NCBI GenBank assembly: GCA_949298825.1
Contig: CASFYB010000006.1
Location: 21,935-85,934, forward strand
DNA length: 64,000 bases
Direction of reading: 5' to 3'
From: an uncultured Helicobacter sp.
GTDB taxonomy: Bacteria > Campylobacterota > Campylobacteria > Campylobacterales > Helicobacteraceae
Shown here: piece after piece, positions 25,937-35,395 of the stretch
Position numbering within the stretch: position 1 is the first letter of the stretch
Layout of the letters: each line of letters begins with the position of its first letter
Notes under the pieces: model-generated
What the model saw: the letters and a program-made list of their open reading frames with translations, nothing else
What the model was told of the DNA's origin: nothing
The model's database searches: none
Made by a program: the position numbers and the translations under genes

Positions 25937-27289
25937 ATGACAGAAACTTCAGCTATTCAAGATTTCCAGTCATTAGGGCTGGGAGCTAGGGTCCTTCGTG
26001 GGGTGAGGGCAGCTGGCTTTAATACTCCAAGCCCTATCCAAGCTAAGGCTATCCCAGAAATCCTCAAACAAAATGATCTTATAGCACAAGCACAAACAGG
26101 TACAGGGAAAACAGCTGCTTTTGCGCTGCCCATTTTAGAAATGATTGACCATAGAAATGGACTTGAAGCACTTGTGATCACTCCTACGCGTGAGCTAGCT
26201 ATGCAAATTAGTGATGAGATTTTTAAACTTGGAAAATTTTTGCGTACACGTACAGTTTGTGTGTATGGTGGGCAAAGTATAAAAAAGCAATGCGATCTTA
26301 TTGCCAAAAATCCTCAAGTTATGATCGCAACGCCAGGGCGTCTTTTAGATCATTTGCAAAATGGAAGACTTGAAAACTTTACTCCAAAATTTGTTGTGCT
26401 AGATGAAAGTGATGAGATGCTAGATATGGGGTTTTTAGATGAGATAGAAGAGATTTTTAATTATCTACCCAATAATATTCAGATTCTACTCTTTTCAGCG
26501 ACTATGCCTCCAGCTATTAAGAAACTTGCTGAAAAGATTTTGCATGATCCTGTGCATATTAGGATCGCTCCAGCTAATGTTATTAATACAGATATTATGC
26601 AGCGTTATTATATTGTCGAAGATAATATGAGAAAAGATGCGATTATAACGCTTTTAGATAAAGAGAAAACCAAAAAGGGCATCATTTTTACTCGCACTAA
26701 AAAAGAGGCAGATAATCTTTTTGAGTATCTCAAGGCTAGGGGATATAGAGTGCAGTGCTTGCATGGAGATATGGATCAGAGATCTAGAAGGGCAGCCATA
26801 CTTGAGTTTAAAGAGAGAAAATGTGATATATTGGTAGCTACAGATGTGGCTGCAAGGGGACTTGATGTTTCTGATGTAAGCCATGTTTTTAACTATCATA
26901 TCCCTCTTAATCCGGAAGTCTATGTCCATAGAATCGGGCGTACTGGACGCGCTGGTAAGAAGGGGAGTGCTATCACTTTGGTAACACCGCTAGAGTTTAA
27001 AGAGTTAAAGAATATTCAAGAAGAAGTGGGGGGCAAACTAGAGCCATATGAAGGCAATGGCATCTCACAAAAAGGGGTGCTCACCCACCATATCAGAGGG
27101 GAGATTTTAAAGCTTAAGGTGAGTGATGAGGCTTTTGAAATTTATGAAGAGCTTAAAGATGATAGCGATTTGCCCCAAATTACGCTTAAGTTATTGTCTT
27201 TACATTTACAGACATTAGAGAATAATTCTAAAATGCGCTCGCAAAATAAAGCTAAAGGTTCGTATAGAAGAAATAGAAGGACGCATTGA
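25937..27289 (+). CDS. rhpA: DEAD-box RNA helicase (RhpA-like), with DESD in motif II
   Basis: An ATP-dependent RNA helicase, likely involved in ribosome assembly or mRNA decay. Motifs in order: Q motif near SPIQAKAIP (32-40), AQTGTGKT (52-59), PTREL (83-87), TPGRLLD, DESD at 156-159, SAT, and HRIGRTGR. Motif II reads DESD where the family usually has DEAD; the Asp and Glu that bind magnesium are kept. The 450-residue length is a little shorter than the H. pylori RhpA I remember, with a basic tail (SYRRNRRTH). Followed by ilvE. Confidence 0.92.
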   Translation: MTETSAIQDFQSLGLGARVLRGVRAAGFNTPSPIQAKAIPEILKQNDLIAQAQTGTGKTAAFALPILEMIDHRNGLEALVITPTRELAMQISDEIFKLGKFLRTRTVCVYGGQSIKKQCDLIAKNPQVMIATPGRLLDHLQNGRLENFTPKFVVLDESDEMLDMGFLDEIEEIFNYLPNNIQILLFSATMPPAIKKLAEKILHDPVHIRIAPANVINTDIMQRYYIVEDNMRKDAIITLLDKEKTKKGIIFTRTKKEADNLFEYLKARGYRVQCLHGDMDQRSRRAAILEFKERKCDILVATDVAARGLDVSDVSHVFNYHIPLNPEVYVHRIGRTGRAGKKGSAITLVTPLEFKELKNIQEEVGGKLEPYEGNGISQKGVLTHHIRGEILKLKVSDEAFEIYEELKDDSDLPQITLKLLSLHLQTLENNSKMRSQNKAKGSYRRNRRTH

Positions 27290-27305
27290 TTTTTAAGGAA
27301 GAAAA

Positions 27306-28232
27306 ATGAAAGAAGCAAAATATATTTGGAAAGATGGGCAATTAGTTGAGTGGAAGGATGCTACAGTGCATATTCTTACGCACACATTACATTATGGTAA
27401 TGGTGTATTTGAAGGCACAAGAGCCTATAAGAATGAGGATGGTAAGTTTGCTATTTTTCGCCTCCAAGATCACACTAGACGCCTGATGAATTCTTGTAAA
27501 ATCACAGCATTAAAATGCCCCTATACACAAGAGCAGTTAGAAAAAGCGCAAGTTGAGCTTCTTAGGGCAAATCTTGATAGTTTTGATGGGAATGTTTATA
27601 TTAGACCTTTAGTCTATTTGGGCTATGGGGCTATGGGTATGGATTTGCGTAAGCCACCTGTGAATGTGGCGATTGCTGCTTGGGAGTGGGGCGCATATTT
27701 AGGCGAAGATGCTATTAATAATGGCATTAAAGTAAAAACTAGCTCTTTTAGTCGAAATAGTGTAAAGTCTACCCTTAATAAGGCTAAAGCAGTATCTAAC
27801 TATCTTAACTCCCAGATGGCAAAATATGAAGCTTTGGAATGTGGCTTTGAAGAGGCTTTGATGCTTGATGAGAATGGCTTTGTAGCAGAGGGAAGTGCTG
27901 AATGTGTATTTATTGTTAGAGATGGGGTTTTGATCACTCCTCCTCATGACTATGCTTTAGAATCAATTACACAAGATACTGTTGTGCAGATCGCTAAAGA
28001 TATGGGCATTAGTGTAGTAGAAAGAAGAATCACTAGAGATGAGTTTTATATAGCAGATGAAGCATTTTTTACAGGTACAGCCGCAGAAATTACACCTATT
28101 GCGTCTCTTGATTTTAGAAATATTGGCAATGGTAGGGTGGGCGAAATGACCAAGGCCTTGCAAAATCGATTTTTTGATATCGTGCAGGGACGAGACAAAA
28201 AATTTAACCATTTCTTGACCTATATTGATTAA
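27306..28232 (+). CDS. ilvE: Branched-chain amino acid aminotransferase
   Basis: IlvE makes or degrades leucine, isoleucine and valine with 2-oxoglutarate as partner and pyridoxal phosphate as cofactor. Motifs: THTLHYGNGVFEGTRAY near residues 25-41, RPLVYLGYG, and the PLP lysine region NKAKAVSNYLNS near 158-169, followed by EGSAECVFIV. At 308 residues the length is normal. It lies 16 bases after the helicase, with GGAAG before the ATG, so it may be co-transcribed. Confidence 0.95.
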   Translation: MKEAKYIWKDGQLVEWKDATVHILTHTLHYGNGVFEGTRAYKNEDGKFAIFRLQDHTRRLMNSCKITALKCPYTQEQLEKAQVELLRANLDSFDGNVYIRPLVYLGYGAMGMDLRKPPVNVAIAAWEWGAYLGEDAINNGIKVKTSSFSRNSVKSTLNKAKAVSNYLNSQMAKYEALECGFEEALMLDENGFVAEGSAECVFIVRDGVLITPPHDYALESITQDTVVQIAKDMGISVVERRITRDEFYIADEAFFTGTAAEITPIASLDFRNIGNGRVGEMTKALQNRFFDIVQGRDKKFNHFLTYID

Positions 28233-28263
28233 GATAGTTGAAATTTGTTTTTAAGGAGCGTTG

Positions 28264-29373
28264 ATGCCCATTGATTTAAATGAACATCTAAAAAATAAGA
28301 GTAAGAATAATGAAAAAAGAGAGGAGAAAAGGGGTAGTGATATAAGAGATGAGCTGCCACCGCGTCGACCTACTAGAAATTCTGGTGGGTATTTTTCCTC
28401 AAACCCGGTGAGTAATAAAAATTTATTTTTTATTATCGGGGCTATTGTTATTTTAGTTTTATTGGTAGTTTTAAGACCTTTTGTTGTGATTAACTCAGGT
28501 CAAGTTGGAATCAAGGTCACTGCCGGTGAATACGATACTACACCACTTCAACCTGGAATCAGATTTTTCATCCCATTGATACAAAATATCATTGTTATGG
28601 ACACAAAGGTAAGGGTGTTAAATTTCTCAAGCACGGAGGATATGGGAGATTTTGGTCGTCGCAATGAAGGTGTGATGAGAAATGAAGCAATTAGTGTGAT
28701 GGATTCTAGAGGGTTGACAGTATCTATTGAGTTGACAGTCCAATACCAGCTTAATTCCCAGAATGCACCTATAACATTGGCAACTTATGGTCCTAATTGG
28801 GAGTTGAGCATTATTAACTCTACGGTAAGAGATGTAGTAAGGAATGTTATTGGTCGCTATCCAGCAGAAGAGCTGCCTACTAAGCGCAATGAGATTGCTA
28901 AGCTTATAGATGATGGCATTAGAAGTGAGATTGCCAAAAGAGATAATAGTCCTGTGGAGCTAAAGTCTGTGCAGTTAAGAGAGATTGTTTTGCCTTTGAA
29001 GATAAAAGAGCAGATTGAAAAAGTGCAGATCGCGCGTCAAGAAGCAGAGCGTGTGCGCTATGAAGTAGATAGATCTAAGCAAGAAGCAGAAAAGGTAGCA
29101 GCCCTAGCTAAGGGTGAGGCTGAGGCCAATAGAATCAAAGCTCAAGGAAGCGCAGATGCTATTATTATTGAGGCCAAAGCTAAGGCTAATGCAAATAAGG
29201 CTATTGCTGAAAGTCTTAATGAAAGGCTTTTAAAATTGCGAGAGATTGAAGTGCAGGGTAAATTTAATGAAGCATTAAAGGAAAATAAGGATGCACAGAT
29301 TTTTCTTATGCCTGGTGGAGCTGTACCAAATTTATGGGTAGATTCTAAGAAAAAGGCAGCAGCTAGCAACTAA
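28264..29373 (+). CDS. Band-7/prohibitin-family (SPFH) membrane protein
   Basis: One N-terminal membrane segment lies at about residues 53-72 after a charged, disordered start. The SPFH domain follows (VINSGQVGIKVTAGEYDT), then a coiled coil rich in Ala, Glu and Lys (KQEAEKVAALAKGEAEANR) at about 265-310. Proteins of this type form rings at membranes and often associate with FtsH or fluid domains. Start at ATG 28264 has AAGGAG upstream; a TTG lies one codon earlier. The 369-residue length fits. Confidence 0.9.
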   Translation: MPIDLNEHLKNKSKNNEKREEKRGSDIRDELPPRRPTRNSGGYFSSNPVSNKNLFFIIGAIVILVLLVVLRPFVVINSGQVGIKVTAGEYDTTPLQPGIRFFIPLIQNIIVMDTKVRVLNFSSTEDMGDFGRRNEGVMRNEAISVMDSRGLTVSIELTVQYQLNSQNAPITLATYGPNWELSIINSTVRDVVRNVIGRYPAEELPTKRNEIAKLIDDGIRSEIAKRDNSPVELKSVQLREIVLPLKIKEQIEKVQIARQEAERVRYEVDRSKQEAEKVAALAKGEAEANRIKAQGSADAIIIEAKAKANANKAIAESLNERLLKLREIEVQGKFNEALKENKDAQIFLMPGGAVPNLWVDSKKKAAASN

Positions 29374-29391
29374 ATATTTGGGGAGTAGAGT

Positions 29392-29910
29392 ATGCAAGAG
29401 ATGATAGCTGGGACTTTGCACAGGATGTTGCATGGCATGGATCTAGCTAGCATCTTGGTAGGTGCTTTTTTATTCCTACTTTTTGTGCTATTTTTTACTA
29501 TTGGATTGCGTGCAAGAGGTGGATTTTTTAGATTCCTATATTTTTTATTATCAGTTGTTTTTCTATTTGGCATCCCCCCAGCCATTGTTTATAGTTCAAA
29601 GTATTATTTTCATAAGATTGAGATTACTTATAATCACTCTAGACCCTTAATGTATAGTAATTCTTTTTTAATAGATATAGGATTTAAAAATAATGGTAAA
29701 TTGGCTTTAAATAAGTGTTTGATCACCATTATCCCCAAGCGCAAAGTCCAGAATCTACTAAATAAGATACGCGATACTCTCAACCCTATAGTTTATATTA
29801 GCTATCCTTTTAGTCAAAAAATACCAGTTGGCAAATCCTATGAGGCCTCAAAGATTTTGCCCTATCAGTATAAAAAATATGATTTTAATTTTGAGATTAA
29901 TTGTAGATAG
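29392..29910 (+). CDS. Two-helix DUF2393-like membrane protein
   Basis: The 172-residue protein has two hydrophobic helices at about residues 19-37 and 44-62, followed by a beta-rich periplasmic part with FLIDIGFKNNGKLALNKC. This layout matches the Campylobacterota DUF2393 family, of unknown function. It lies 18 bases after the band-7 gene with a GGGGAG site, as a likely operon partner. Its stop meets the stop of rsmE on the other strand with no gap. Confidence 0.75.
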   Translation: MQEMIAGTLHRMLHGMDLASILVGAFLFLLFVLFFTIGLRARGGFFRFLYFLLSVVFLFGIPPAIVYSSKYYFHKIEITYNHSRPLMYSNSFLIDIGFKNNGKLALNKCLITIIPKRKVQNLLNKIRDTLNPIVYISYPFSQKIPVGKSYEASKILPYQYKKYDFNFEINCR

Positions 29911-30573
29911 TTAGTAGATTGATCCTAGTGTGGCTATGGCCATGGCTGCACATTCACTTTTTAGTGTCAGCTCCCCAAAAGAAAGTTTTTTATCAAAACC
30001 TTCTCTCTCTTGATTGCTAAAGCCTCCCTCAGGCCCTATGATAATTCCATTTGCAAGGTTATGATTCTGTGATATTGTTTGACCTCCAAAATCTAGCATA
30101 TATGCATCAGGATAGCAAGCAATAATTTGGGTGAAATCTTTTAGGATTTCTATTTGCATTAATGAGTTTCTGCCACATTGCTCGCATGATTGTATAAGGA
30201 TTTTTTCTAGTTTTTCAAGATTGATTTTTTCGTTTCTTTGAGAGCGTTGGGCATAAAATAGAGTTAGCTTTTGGACATTTAGCTGGTTTAAAAAGGGCAG
30301 GGTATTGTAGATATTTTTTGCTTCAGTGATAGCCCAAATTAGATGGGTATTTGTGTTTTTTGTTATATATTCTTGTGAGTTTATGCATTTTAATTTAGCT
30401 GATTTTTTATTGATCTCTAGATGAGTGTAGGTATAAATTTTGTTTTCTTTAAGATTGCAAAAATTTAGATTCTCATTTTTGTGAGTGCGGCGAGCAAGAT
30501 AGAGATGTCTAAACTGCTCATCCTTGATTTCTAAAAGTTCTAAGCCTGCATTTTCATGATAGCAAAATTTCAA
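29911..30573 (-). CDS. rsmE: 16S rRNA U1498 N3-methyltransferase
   Basis: RsmE methylates U1498 of 16S rRNA. It is a SPOUT enzyme; the SAM knot shows as IIGPEGGFSNQEREGF near residues 179-194, followed by LTLKSECAAMAIATLGS. The 220-residue length is typical. The start is a TTG whose TTGA overlaps the stop of the upstream gene, and no better ATG exists before the conserved NAGLELLEIKDEQFRHL region. It sits between the membrane-protein gene and DUF2393-like gene. Confidence 0.92.
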   Translation of the reverse strand: MKFCYHENAGLELLEIKDEQFRHLYLARRTHKNENLNFCNLKENKIYTYTHLEINKKSAKLKCINSQEYITKNTNTHLIWAITEAKNIYNTLPFLNQLNVQKLTLFYAQRSQRNEKINLEKLEKILIQSCEQCGRNSLMQIEILKDFTQIIACYPDAYMLDFGGQTISQNHNLANGIIIGPEGGFSNQEREGFDKKLSFGELTLKSECAAMAIATLGSIY

Positions 30574-30995
30574 AATTTAGCCCCTAAAATCCCCATAGCA
30601 ATAATAAGAATAATACTCTCTATGCTATAGAGAAGTTTGCAAAATTTTACATAAGATTTCATACCAGATTCTGAAATGCGTGCTGTTTTTAACAGGTTTT
30701 TACGTCTAATCTCACAGACTAAAATAACAAATAGAATAATAAGCATGGCCACAATGCGCCAAGAAAACTCAAATCCTAGCATCGCCCAAATAGATATGCC
30801 TATTAAAAAAGTGATGCTTAAAAGCAAGAAAATAAGTGGCATGCAAAACCATATTTTTTTGTTTAGCTTGGCATAGTTTTTTTCAAAGAATGTATTAAAA
30901 AGATTGAATATAAAAACAGGCAATAATAAAGATACGAAAATATGATGATAAAAGATGAGTGAAGAGATAGCCAAGTTTACGCCATTTGATTCCAT
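30570..30995 (-). CDS. Four-helix membrane protein upstream of rsmE
   Basis: I see four hydrophobic segments in 141 residues (about 14-32, 47-68, 75-93 and 120-138), with the basic loop EIRRKNLLKTAR between the third and fourth. No known motif. Its stop overlaps the TTG of rsmE, so the two are coupled. A small membrane protein lies in the same position between rsmE and hemH in H. pylori, as I recall. Function unknown. Confidence 0.75.
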   Translation of the reverse strand: MESNGVNLAISSLIFYHHIFVSLLLPVFIFNLFNTFFEKNYAKLNKKIWFCMPLIFLLLSITFLIGISIWAMLGFEFSWRIVAMLIILFVILVCEIRRKNLLKTARISESGMKSYVKFCKLLYSIESIILIIAMGILGAKF

Positions 30996-31020
30996 TTAAA
31001 CTCCTTATTGTTGGGGTTTG

Positions 31021-31026
31021 ATTATA
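31021..31026 (-). promoter_or_regulatory. -10 element for the membrane protein-rsmE pair
   Basis: The minus strand reads TATAAT 26 bases before the ATG at 30995, and AAGGAG lies just before that ATG. Confidence 0.4.
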
Positions 31027-31083
31027 GCGTATTAACTTTATTTTAATACTATTTACAGCTTTATCAAATATAAGGGGTGTGCT

Positions 31084-32022
31084 ATAAAAGAGGGTGTATT
31101 ACTTTTAAATATGGGAGGTCCTAATCACCTTAGTGAAGTGGAAGTTTTTTTAAAAAACATGTTTGCTGATCCTTATATCCTCACATTGAAGTCTGCTTTT
31201 ATGCGAAAGATTTTAGGTGGGATAATTGTAAAAAAGCGTTTAGAGGCTGCCAAAAATAATTATCGTGCTATTGGTGGAAAATCTCCAATTACCCCTTTAA
31301 CTTTTTCTCTTACAAAAAAACTCCAAGAGCTTGATTTAGATCGATTTTATTCTTATGCGATGCGCTATACCCCTCCTTATACTACTTTAGCATTAGAAGA
31401 GATGCGTCAAAAGGGGATTGAAAAGATACACCTTTTTAGTATGTACCCTCAATATTCTAGTGCTACGACATTATCTTCTTTTGTTGATGTTAGATCTGCC
31501 TTACAGAAATTAGATTATTCACCCAAAATACGCGTGATTGAGCGCTATCACAATCATCCAGACTATATTAAAATGTGTGCAAACCTTGTGATTGAGACGC
31601 TTGGTAATAGGGATGCATCTGATTTTGTTTTAGTATTTTCGGCTCATTCTTTGCCAGAGAGTTTTATCAAAAATAATGACCCCTATCAAAGAGAGTGCGA
31701 AGAGAGCCTAGAGCTTTTAAAAACAGAGTTTCAAAATAGAGGCATAGAGTTTAAGGATATCCTTTTATCCTATCAGAGTAAGATTGGGCCAGTAAAATGG
31801 ATAGGACCAAGTACAAAAGAGATTTTATCATCATTGAGGGGACAGGATGTCTTGATCTCCCCGCTTGGTTTTAGTATTGATAATTCAGAGACAATTTATG
31901 AAATTGATATAGAATACAGAGAGCTGGCTAAACAAATTGGCATAGGCGAGTTTTTGCTTTGTCCTTGTCCTAATGATTCATTAGAGTTTGCAAGATTGAT
32001 TTTAGAGCTGCTTAAGGAGTGA
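31084..32022 (+). CDS. hemH: Ferrochelatase, probable non-standard start
   Basis: HemH inserts ferrous iron into protoporphyrin IX, the last step of heme synthesis. Motifs: NMGGPN near the start, SPITPLTF, and FVLVFSAHSLPESF with the catalytic histidine. The conserved first strand (EGVLLLNMGGPN) begins before the first ATG at 31111. The frame is open from 31036 but has no ATG, GTG or TTG upstream of that ATG. AAGGGG at 31072-31077 sits six bases before ATA at 31084. I give 31084 as the start; the ATG gives 303 residues instead of 312. Heme from here serves the cytochrome c genes downstream. Confidence 0.82.
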   Translation: MKEGVLLLNMGGPNHLSEVEVFLKNMFADPYILTLKSAFMRKILGGIIVKKRLEAAKNNYRAIGGKSPITPLTFSLTKKLQELDLDRFYSYAMRYTPPYTTLALEEMRQKGIEKIHLFSMYPQYSSATTLSSFVDVRSALQKLDYSPKIRVIERYHNHPDYIKMCANLVIETLGNRDASDFVLVFSAHSLPESFIKNNDPYQRECEESLELLKTEFQNRGIEFKDILLSYQSKIGPVKWIGPSTKEILSSLRGQDVLISPLGFSIDNSETIYEIDIEYRELAKQIGIGEFLLCPCPNDSLEFARLILELLKE

Positions 32023-32024
32023 AG

Positions 32025-32636
32025 ATGAGCCTTAAAAATTTTAGTTTTTTGGTATTGGTCGGGGTGTTTTTTCTAGGTTGCAAGGATGGTGAAAAATTAG
32101 ATTCTAGTAACTTTTCATCTGGCAGTGAAGTTAGCCAGAGCGTGATGGCCAAACATGATAGCTTAGATAAAAAGAGCTATGAGGGGTTGGAGCATATCTT
32201 TCAAGATACAAGCAAGATTCAGAGTAATGGCAAGTTTTTGATGCTGGTATTTGGTAAGAATAATTGCAGTTATTGTGAGAAGCTAAAAAAGGATATCAAA
32301 AAAGATACTGATTTGCAAAAATACATTAGCCAAAATTTTAGCCCTTATTATATTAATATTGATTATGAGAAGATGCATCATTTTAACTTTGGTGAGGGGA
32401 AAGAAAAAGGAGAGGCCAATGTCCCTACCTCGCAGTTAGCCGCACTCTATAAGATCTATGCTACTCCTACGACAGTTTTTGGTGATAAGAATGGTAGAAC
32501 TATTTTAGTCATTCCAGGTTATTTGCCTGATTATAAAAAAGCTTTAGAGTTTATTGTCTCAAATACTTGGAAGAAGGCCAAAGATTTGCAAGAAAGAAAT
32601 AAACTTTTTGCAGATTATTTAGGGGCTATGAAATGA
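32025..32636 (+). CDS. Thioredoxin-fold lipoprotein (cytochrome c assembly partner)
   Basis: The signal peptide ends in a lipobox at Cys19 (FFLGC), so the protein is lipid-anchored. The thioredoxin-like domain has the active-site pair in NNCSYCEKLKK and a cis-proline region, ATPTTVFGDKNG. It is 203 residues. It probably reduces apocytochrome c cysteines before heme attachment, by analogy with H. pylori HP0377 as I recall. Start ATG at 32025 has AAGGAG five bases upstream. It overlaps ccsBA by four bases (ATGA) and follows hemH. Confidence 0.87.
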   Translation: MSLKNFSFLVLVGVFFLGCKDGEKLDSSNFSSGSEVSQSVMAKHDSLDKKSYEGLEHIFQDTSKIQSNGKFLMLVFGKNNCSYCEKLKKDIKKDTDLQKYISQNFSPYYINIDYEKMHHFNFGEGKEKGEANVPTSQLAALYKIYATPTTVFGDKNGRTILVIPGYLPDYKKALEFIVSNTWKKAKDLQERNKLFADYLGAMK

Positions 32637-35395
32637 GATTCTTGCGTACTGTTTTTTGTAACTTTTGGGTTATCCTGCCTATAGGATTGATTTATGCGAT
32701 ATCCTGTGGGGTAGCTACATTTATAGAAAATGACTATGGTACGATGATGGCAAATGCTATTGTTTATCGATCTTTTTGGTTTAATCTTTTGCATCTTTAT
32801 CTGGCCTTGGCCCTTGTTTTTAGCTTTATTTTTTCTTCTGCTTGGCGAGAGAGGAAGTATGCTGTTGTCATTCTCCACTTTGCTTTTGTTTTGATTATTA
32901 TTGGTGCAGCGATCACGCGTTTTTTTGCATTTGAGGGGAGGATGCATATTAGAGAGGATGGTGAGAGCTTTAGCATCACTGCTAGTGAGCCTAGTATTAA
33001 TATTATGGCCATGAAGGAAAATGGAGACAGGGAGTTTTATTTTTTAAATAAGGCGCTTTTAAGCACATTTGGCAAAAGAGATGAAACTATCCAGTTTTTT
33101 GATAAGCCACTTAAGTTAAGCGAGTTTGAGGTAAAAAAGCTAAGCAGTCATAAGGATGATGATACATTGGAAGTGGCTTTTAAGGCTTGTTATGATTCTG
33201 TATGTAAGGATTATAGGCTTGTGGGTAGCGTTGGTGATAGTTTGCAGTTTGAGCGCCAAGATTTTAATGATGTGAGAATCTTTATGGGCTATGGTTCAAG
33301 AGAAATCCCACTTCCTTTTGGCTTGAGGCTTAAAAAGTTTGATCTTGAGCGTTATCCTGGATCGATGAGTCCTTCATCTTATGCATCTGAGGTAGAAATC
33401 TTAGATCCAAATAGAGAGGTTATTAAGCCTTATCGTATTTTTATGAACAATGTTTTGGATTTTGAAGGGTATAGATTCTATCAATCTTCTTATGATCAGG
33501 ATGAGAAGGGTACGATTTTATCAGTTAATAGGGATCCTGGAAAGAATATCACTTATCTTGGATATGGATTGCTCATCCTTGGGGCCATACTTATTCTTTT
33601 TGTCAAAAATGGACGTTTTCAAACTCTTGCTAGATTCTTGCAGAATCAAAAAATGGCTTGCTTTGCACTTATGTTCTTAGCAGCACTTTCATCACACAGC
33701 TTGCGCGCAGAGGAAGCAGCCTTGCAAAATGCAGAGCTAAGCAGTGAGCAAAAGGCTGATTTTTTGCAAACTTTTGCTAAAAACTCAAAAAATCACACTA
33801 AGGAATTCTCTAAACTTCAGCTTCAGAACTTCTCTGGCAGGATAGAACCAATTGATACTATTGCCAATCAAGTCATCCATAAAATCACACATAAAACGAC
33901 CTTATTTGGCATGAATGAGAATCAACTCTTTTTAGGGATGATGCTATACCCTCAGATTTTCAAAGATTTGAAAATGATTTATGTTGGTAGAAATGAGGGA
34001 ATTAAAGAAATTATTGGTCTAAAAAAGAATGATAACTTTGCTTCTTTTTCAGACTTTTATAGTCAGAGTATCGGCTATAAGCTCAATAACTATGTCCAAG
34101 AAGCCAATCGCAAGGATCCTGCTAAAAGGGATAATTTTGATAAGGATGTTTTAAAGATTGATGAGCGAGTAAATTTAGCCTATAGTATTTTTAGCGGCGC
34201 ATTTTTAAGAATATTCCCAGTGCAAGATGGTGATGGTGCGTGGCTAGATCCTCTGGGGGTAGCAAAAATGGGTGATGCAACGATGGCCCATGAGGTTTCT
34301 AAGCTGCTTGGAGATGTGTTTAAAGCTTTTGATGCGGGTATTTTTAGGGATCAGTGGGATGATGTATCCCCTTCTTTGCAGGCTATTGCAGATTACCAAA
34401 AAGAGCATAGTCCAAAACTTTATTTAAGCTCTGCAAAAGTGCATGCAGAGATGTTTTTAAACTCTAGCAATATTTTTAATAAACTTGTTATTCCTTATTT
34501 GATTCTAGGGCTTTTGTTTTTAGGTAGCGTGATTGTGAGTATGCTTAAAAATCAAACACCAAATAAAAAAGTGAGAGTCTTTTTATATGTTTTGGCTTGC
34601 ATATGTGTGCTAATTCATACAATAGCACTTCTTTTGCGATGGTATGTAAGTGAGCATTCTCCATGGAGTAATGCCTATGAGTCAATGCTTTATATTGCTT
34701 TTGCTGCTGGTGTAGCTGGTGTGGTATTTTTTAGACGTTATCTTTTGGCAATCGCTGCAGCACTTTTTTTAGCAGGCATTTCATTATTTGTGGCCAATCT
34801 AGGTTTTATGGATCCGCAAATCACCCCCTTAGTACCGGTGCTTAAATCCTATTGGCTAAATATCCATGTATCTGTTATTACAGCAAGCTATGGCTTTTTG
34901 GGCTTGTGCTTTATCTTGGGTGTGATGAGTCTGGTTTTATTTGTTTTTCGCTCACCCTCTCGTCCAAATATAGATGGTTCGATTCACTCTCTTTATGCGC
35001 TTAATGAAATGGCAATGATTCTAGGCTTGATGTTTTTGAGTGTTGGCAACTTTTTGGGGGGAGTTTGGGCTAATGAATCTTGGGGAAGGTATTGGAGCTG
35101 GGATGCCAAAGAGACTTGGGCACTTATATCAATTGTGATTTATAGCATTGTATTGCATTTGCGCTTTATGGGATTTAAAAATATGCCTTATGTTTTTTCT
35201 GTGGCAAGTGTTTTGGCTTTTTATGTGATTTTAATGACTTATTTTGGGGTGAATTATTATCTTTCTGGTATGCATAGCTATGCTGCTGGAGATCCAGTGC
35301 CTGTGCCAACTTTTGTATATTATTTTGTAGGATTGAATGTGCTTTTGATCATCTTATCTGCTCGTAAATATCGCCTAAAGGCATCCTATGCCTAG
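32633..35395 (+). CDS. ccsBA: Cytochrome c synthase CcsBA (fused system II)
   Basis: This large inner-membrane protein exports heme and attaches it to cytochromes c. It is the natural fusion of ResB/CcsB (about residues 1-330) and CcsA (about 610-920). The WWD-type heme-binding loop is GRYWSWDAKETWAL near residue 820. Hydrophobic helices occur near 10-30, 45-65, 80-100, 300-320 and repeatedly after 610. The 920-residue length matches the fused H. pylori form. It overlaps the thioredoxin lipoprotein by ATGA and the AsmA-like gene by eight bases. Confidence 0.95.
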   Translation: MRFLRTVFCNFWVILPIGLIYAISCGVATFIENDYGTMMANAIVYRSFWFNLLHLYLALALVFSFIFSSAWRERKYAVVILHFAFVLIIIGAAITRFFAFEGRMHIREDGESFSITASEPSINIMAMKENGDREFYFLNKALLSTFGKRDETIQFFDKPLKLSEFEVKKLSSHKDDDTLEVAFKACYDSVCKDYRLVGSVGDSLQFERQDFNDVRIFMGYGSREIPLPFGLRLKKFDLERYPGSMSPSSYASEVEILDPNREVIKPYRIFMNNVLDFEGYRFYQSSYDQDEKGTILSVNRDPGKNITYLGYGLLILGAILILFVKNGRFQTLARFLQNQKMACFALMFLAALSSHSLRAEEAALQNAELSSEQKADFLQTFAKNSKNHTKEFSKLQLQNFSGRIEPIDTIANQVIHKITHKTTLFGMNENQLFLGMMLYPQIFKDLKMIYVGRNEGIKEIIGLKKNDNFASFSDFYSQSIGYKLNNYVQEANRKDPAKRDNFDKDVLKIDERVNLAYSIFSGAFLRIFPVQDGDGAWLDPLGVAKMGDATMAHEVSKLLGDVFKAFDAGIFRDQWDDVSPSLQAIADYQKEHSPKLYLSSAKVHAEMFLNSSNIFNKLVIPYLILGLLFLGSVIVSMLKNQTPNKKVRVFLYVLACICVLIHTIALLLRWYVSEHSPWSNAYESMLYIAFAAGVAGVVFFRRYLLAIAAALFLAGISLFVANLGFMDPQITPLVPVLKSYWLNIHVSVITASYGFLGLCFILGVMSLVLFVFRSPSRPNIDGSIHSLYALNEMAMILGLMFLSVGNFLGGVWANESWGRYWSWDAKETWALISIVIYSIVLHLRFMGFKNMPYVFSVASVLAFYVILMTYFGVNYYLSGMHSYAAGDPVPVPTFVYYFVGLNVLLIILSARKYRLKASYA

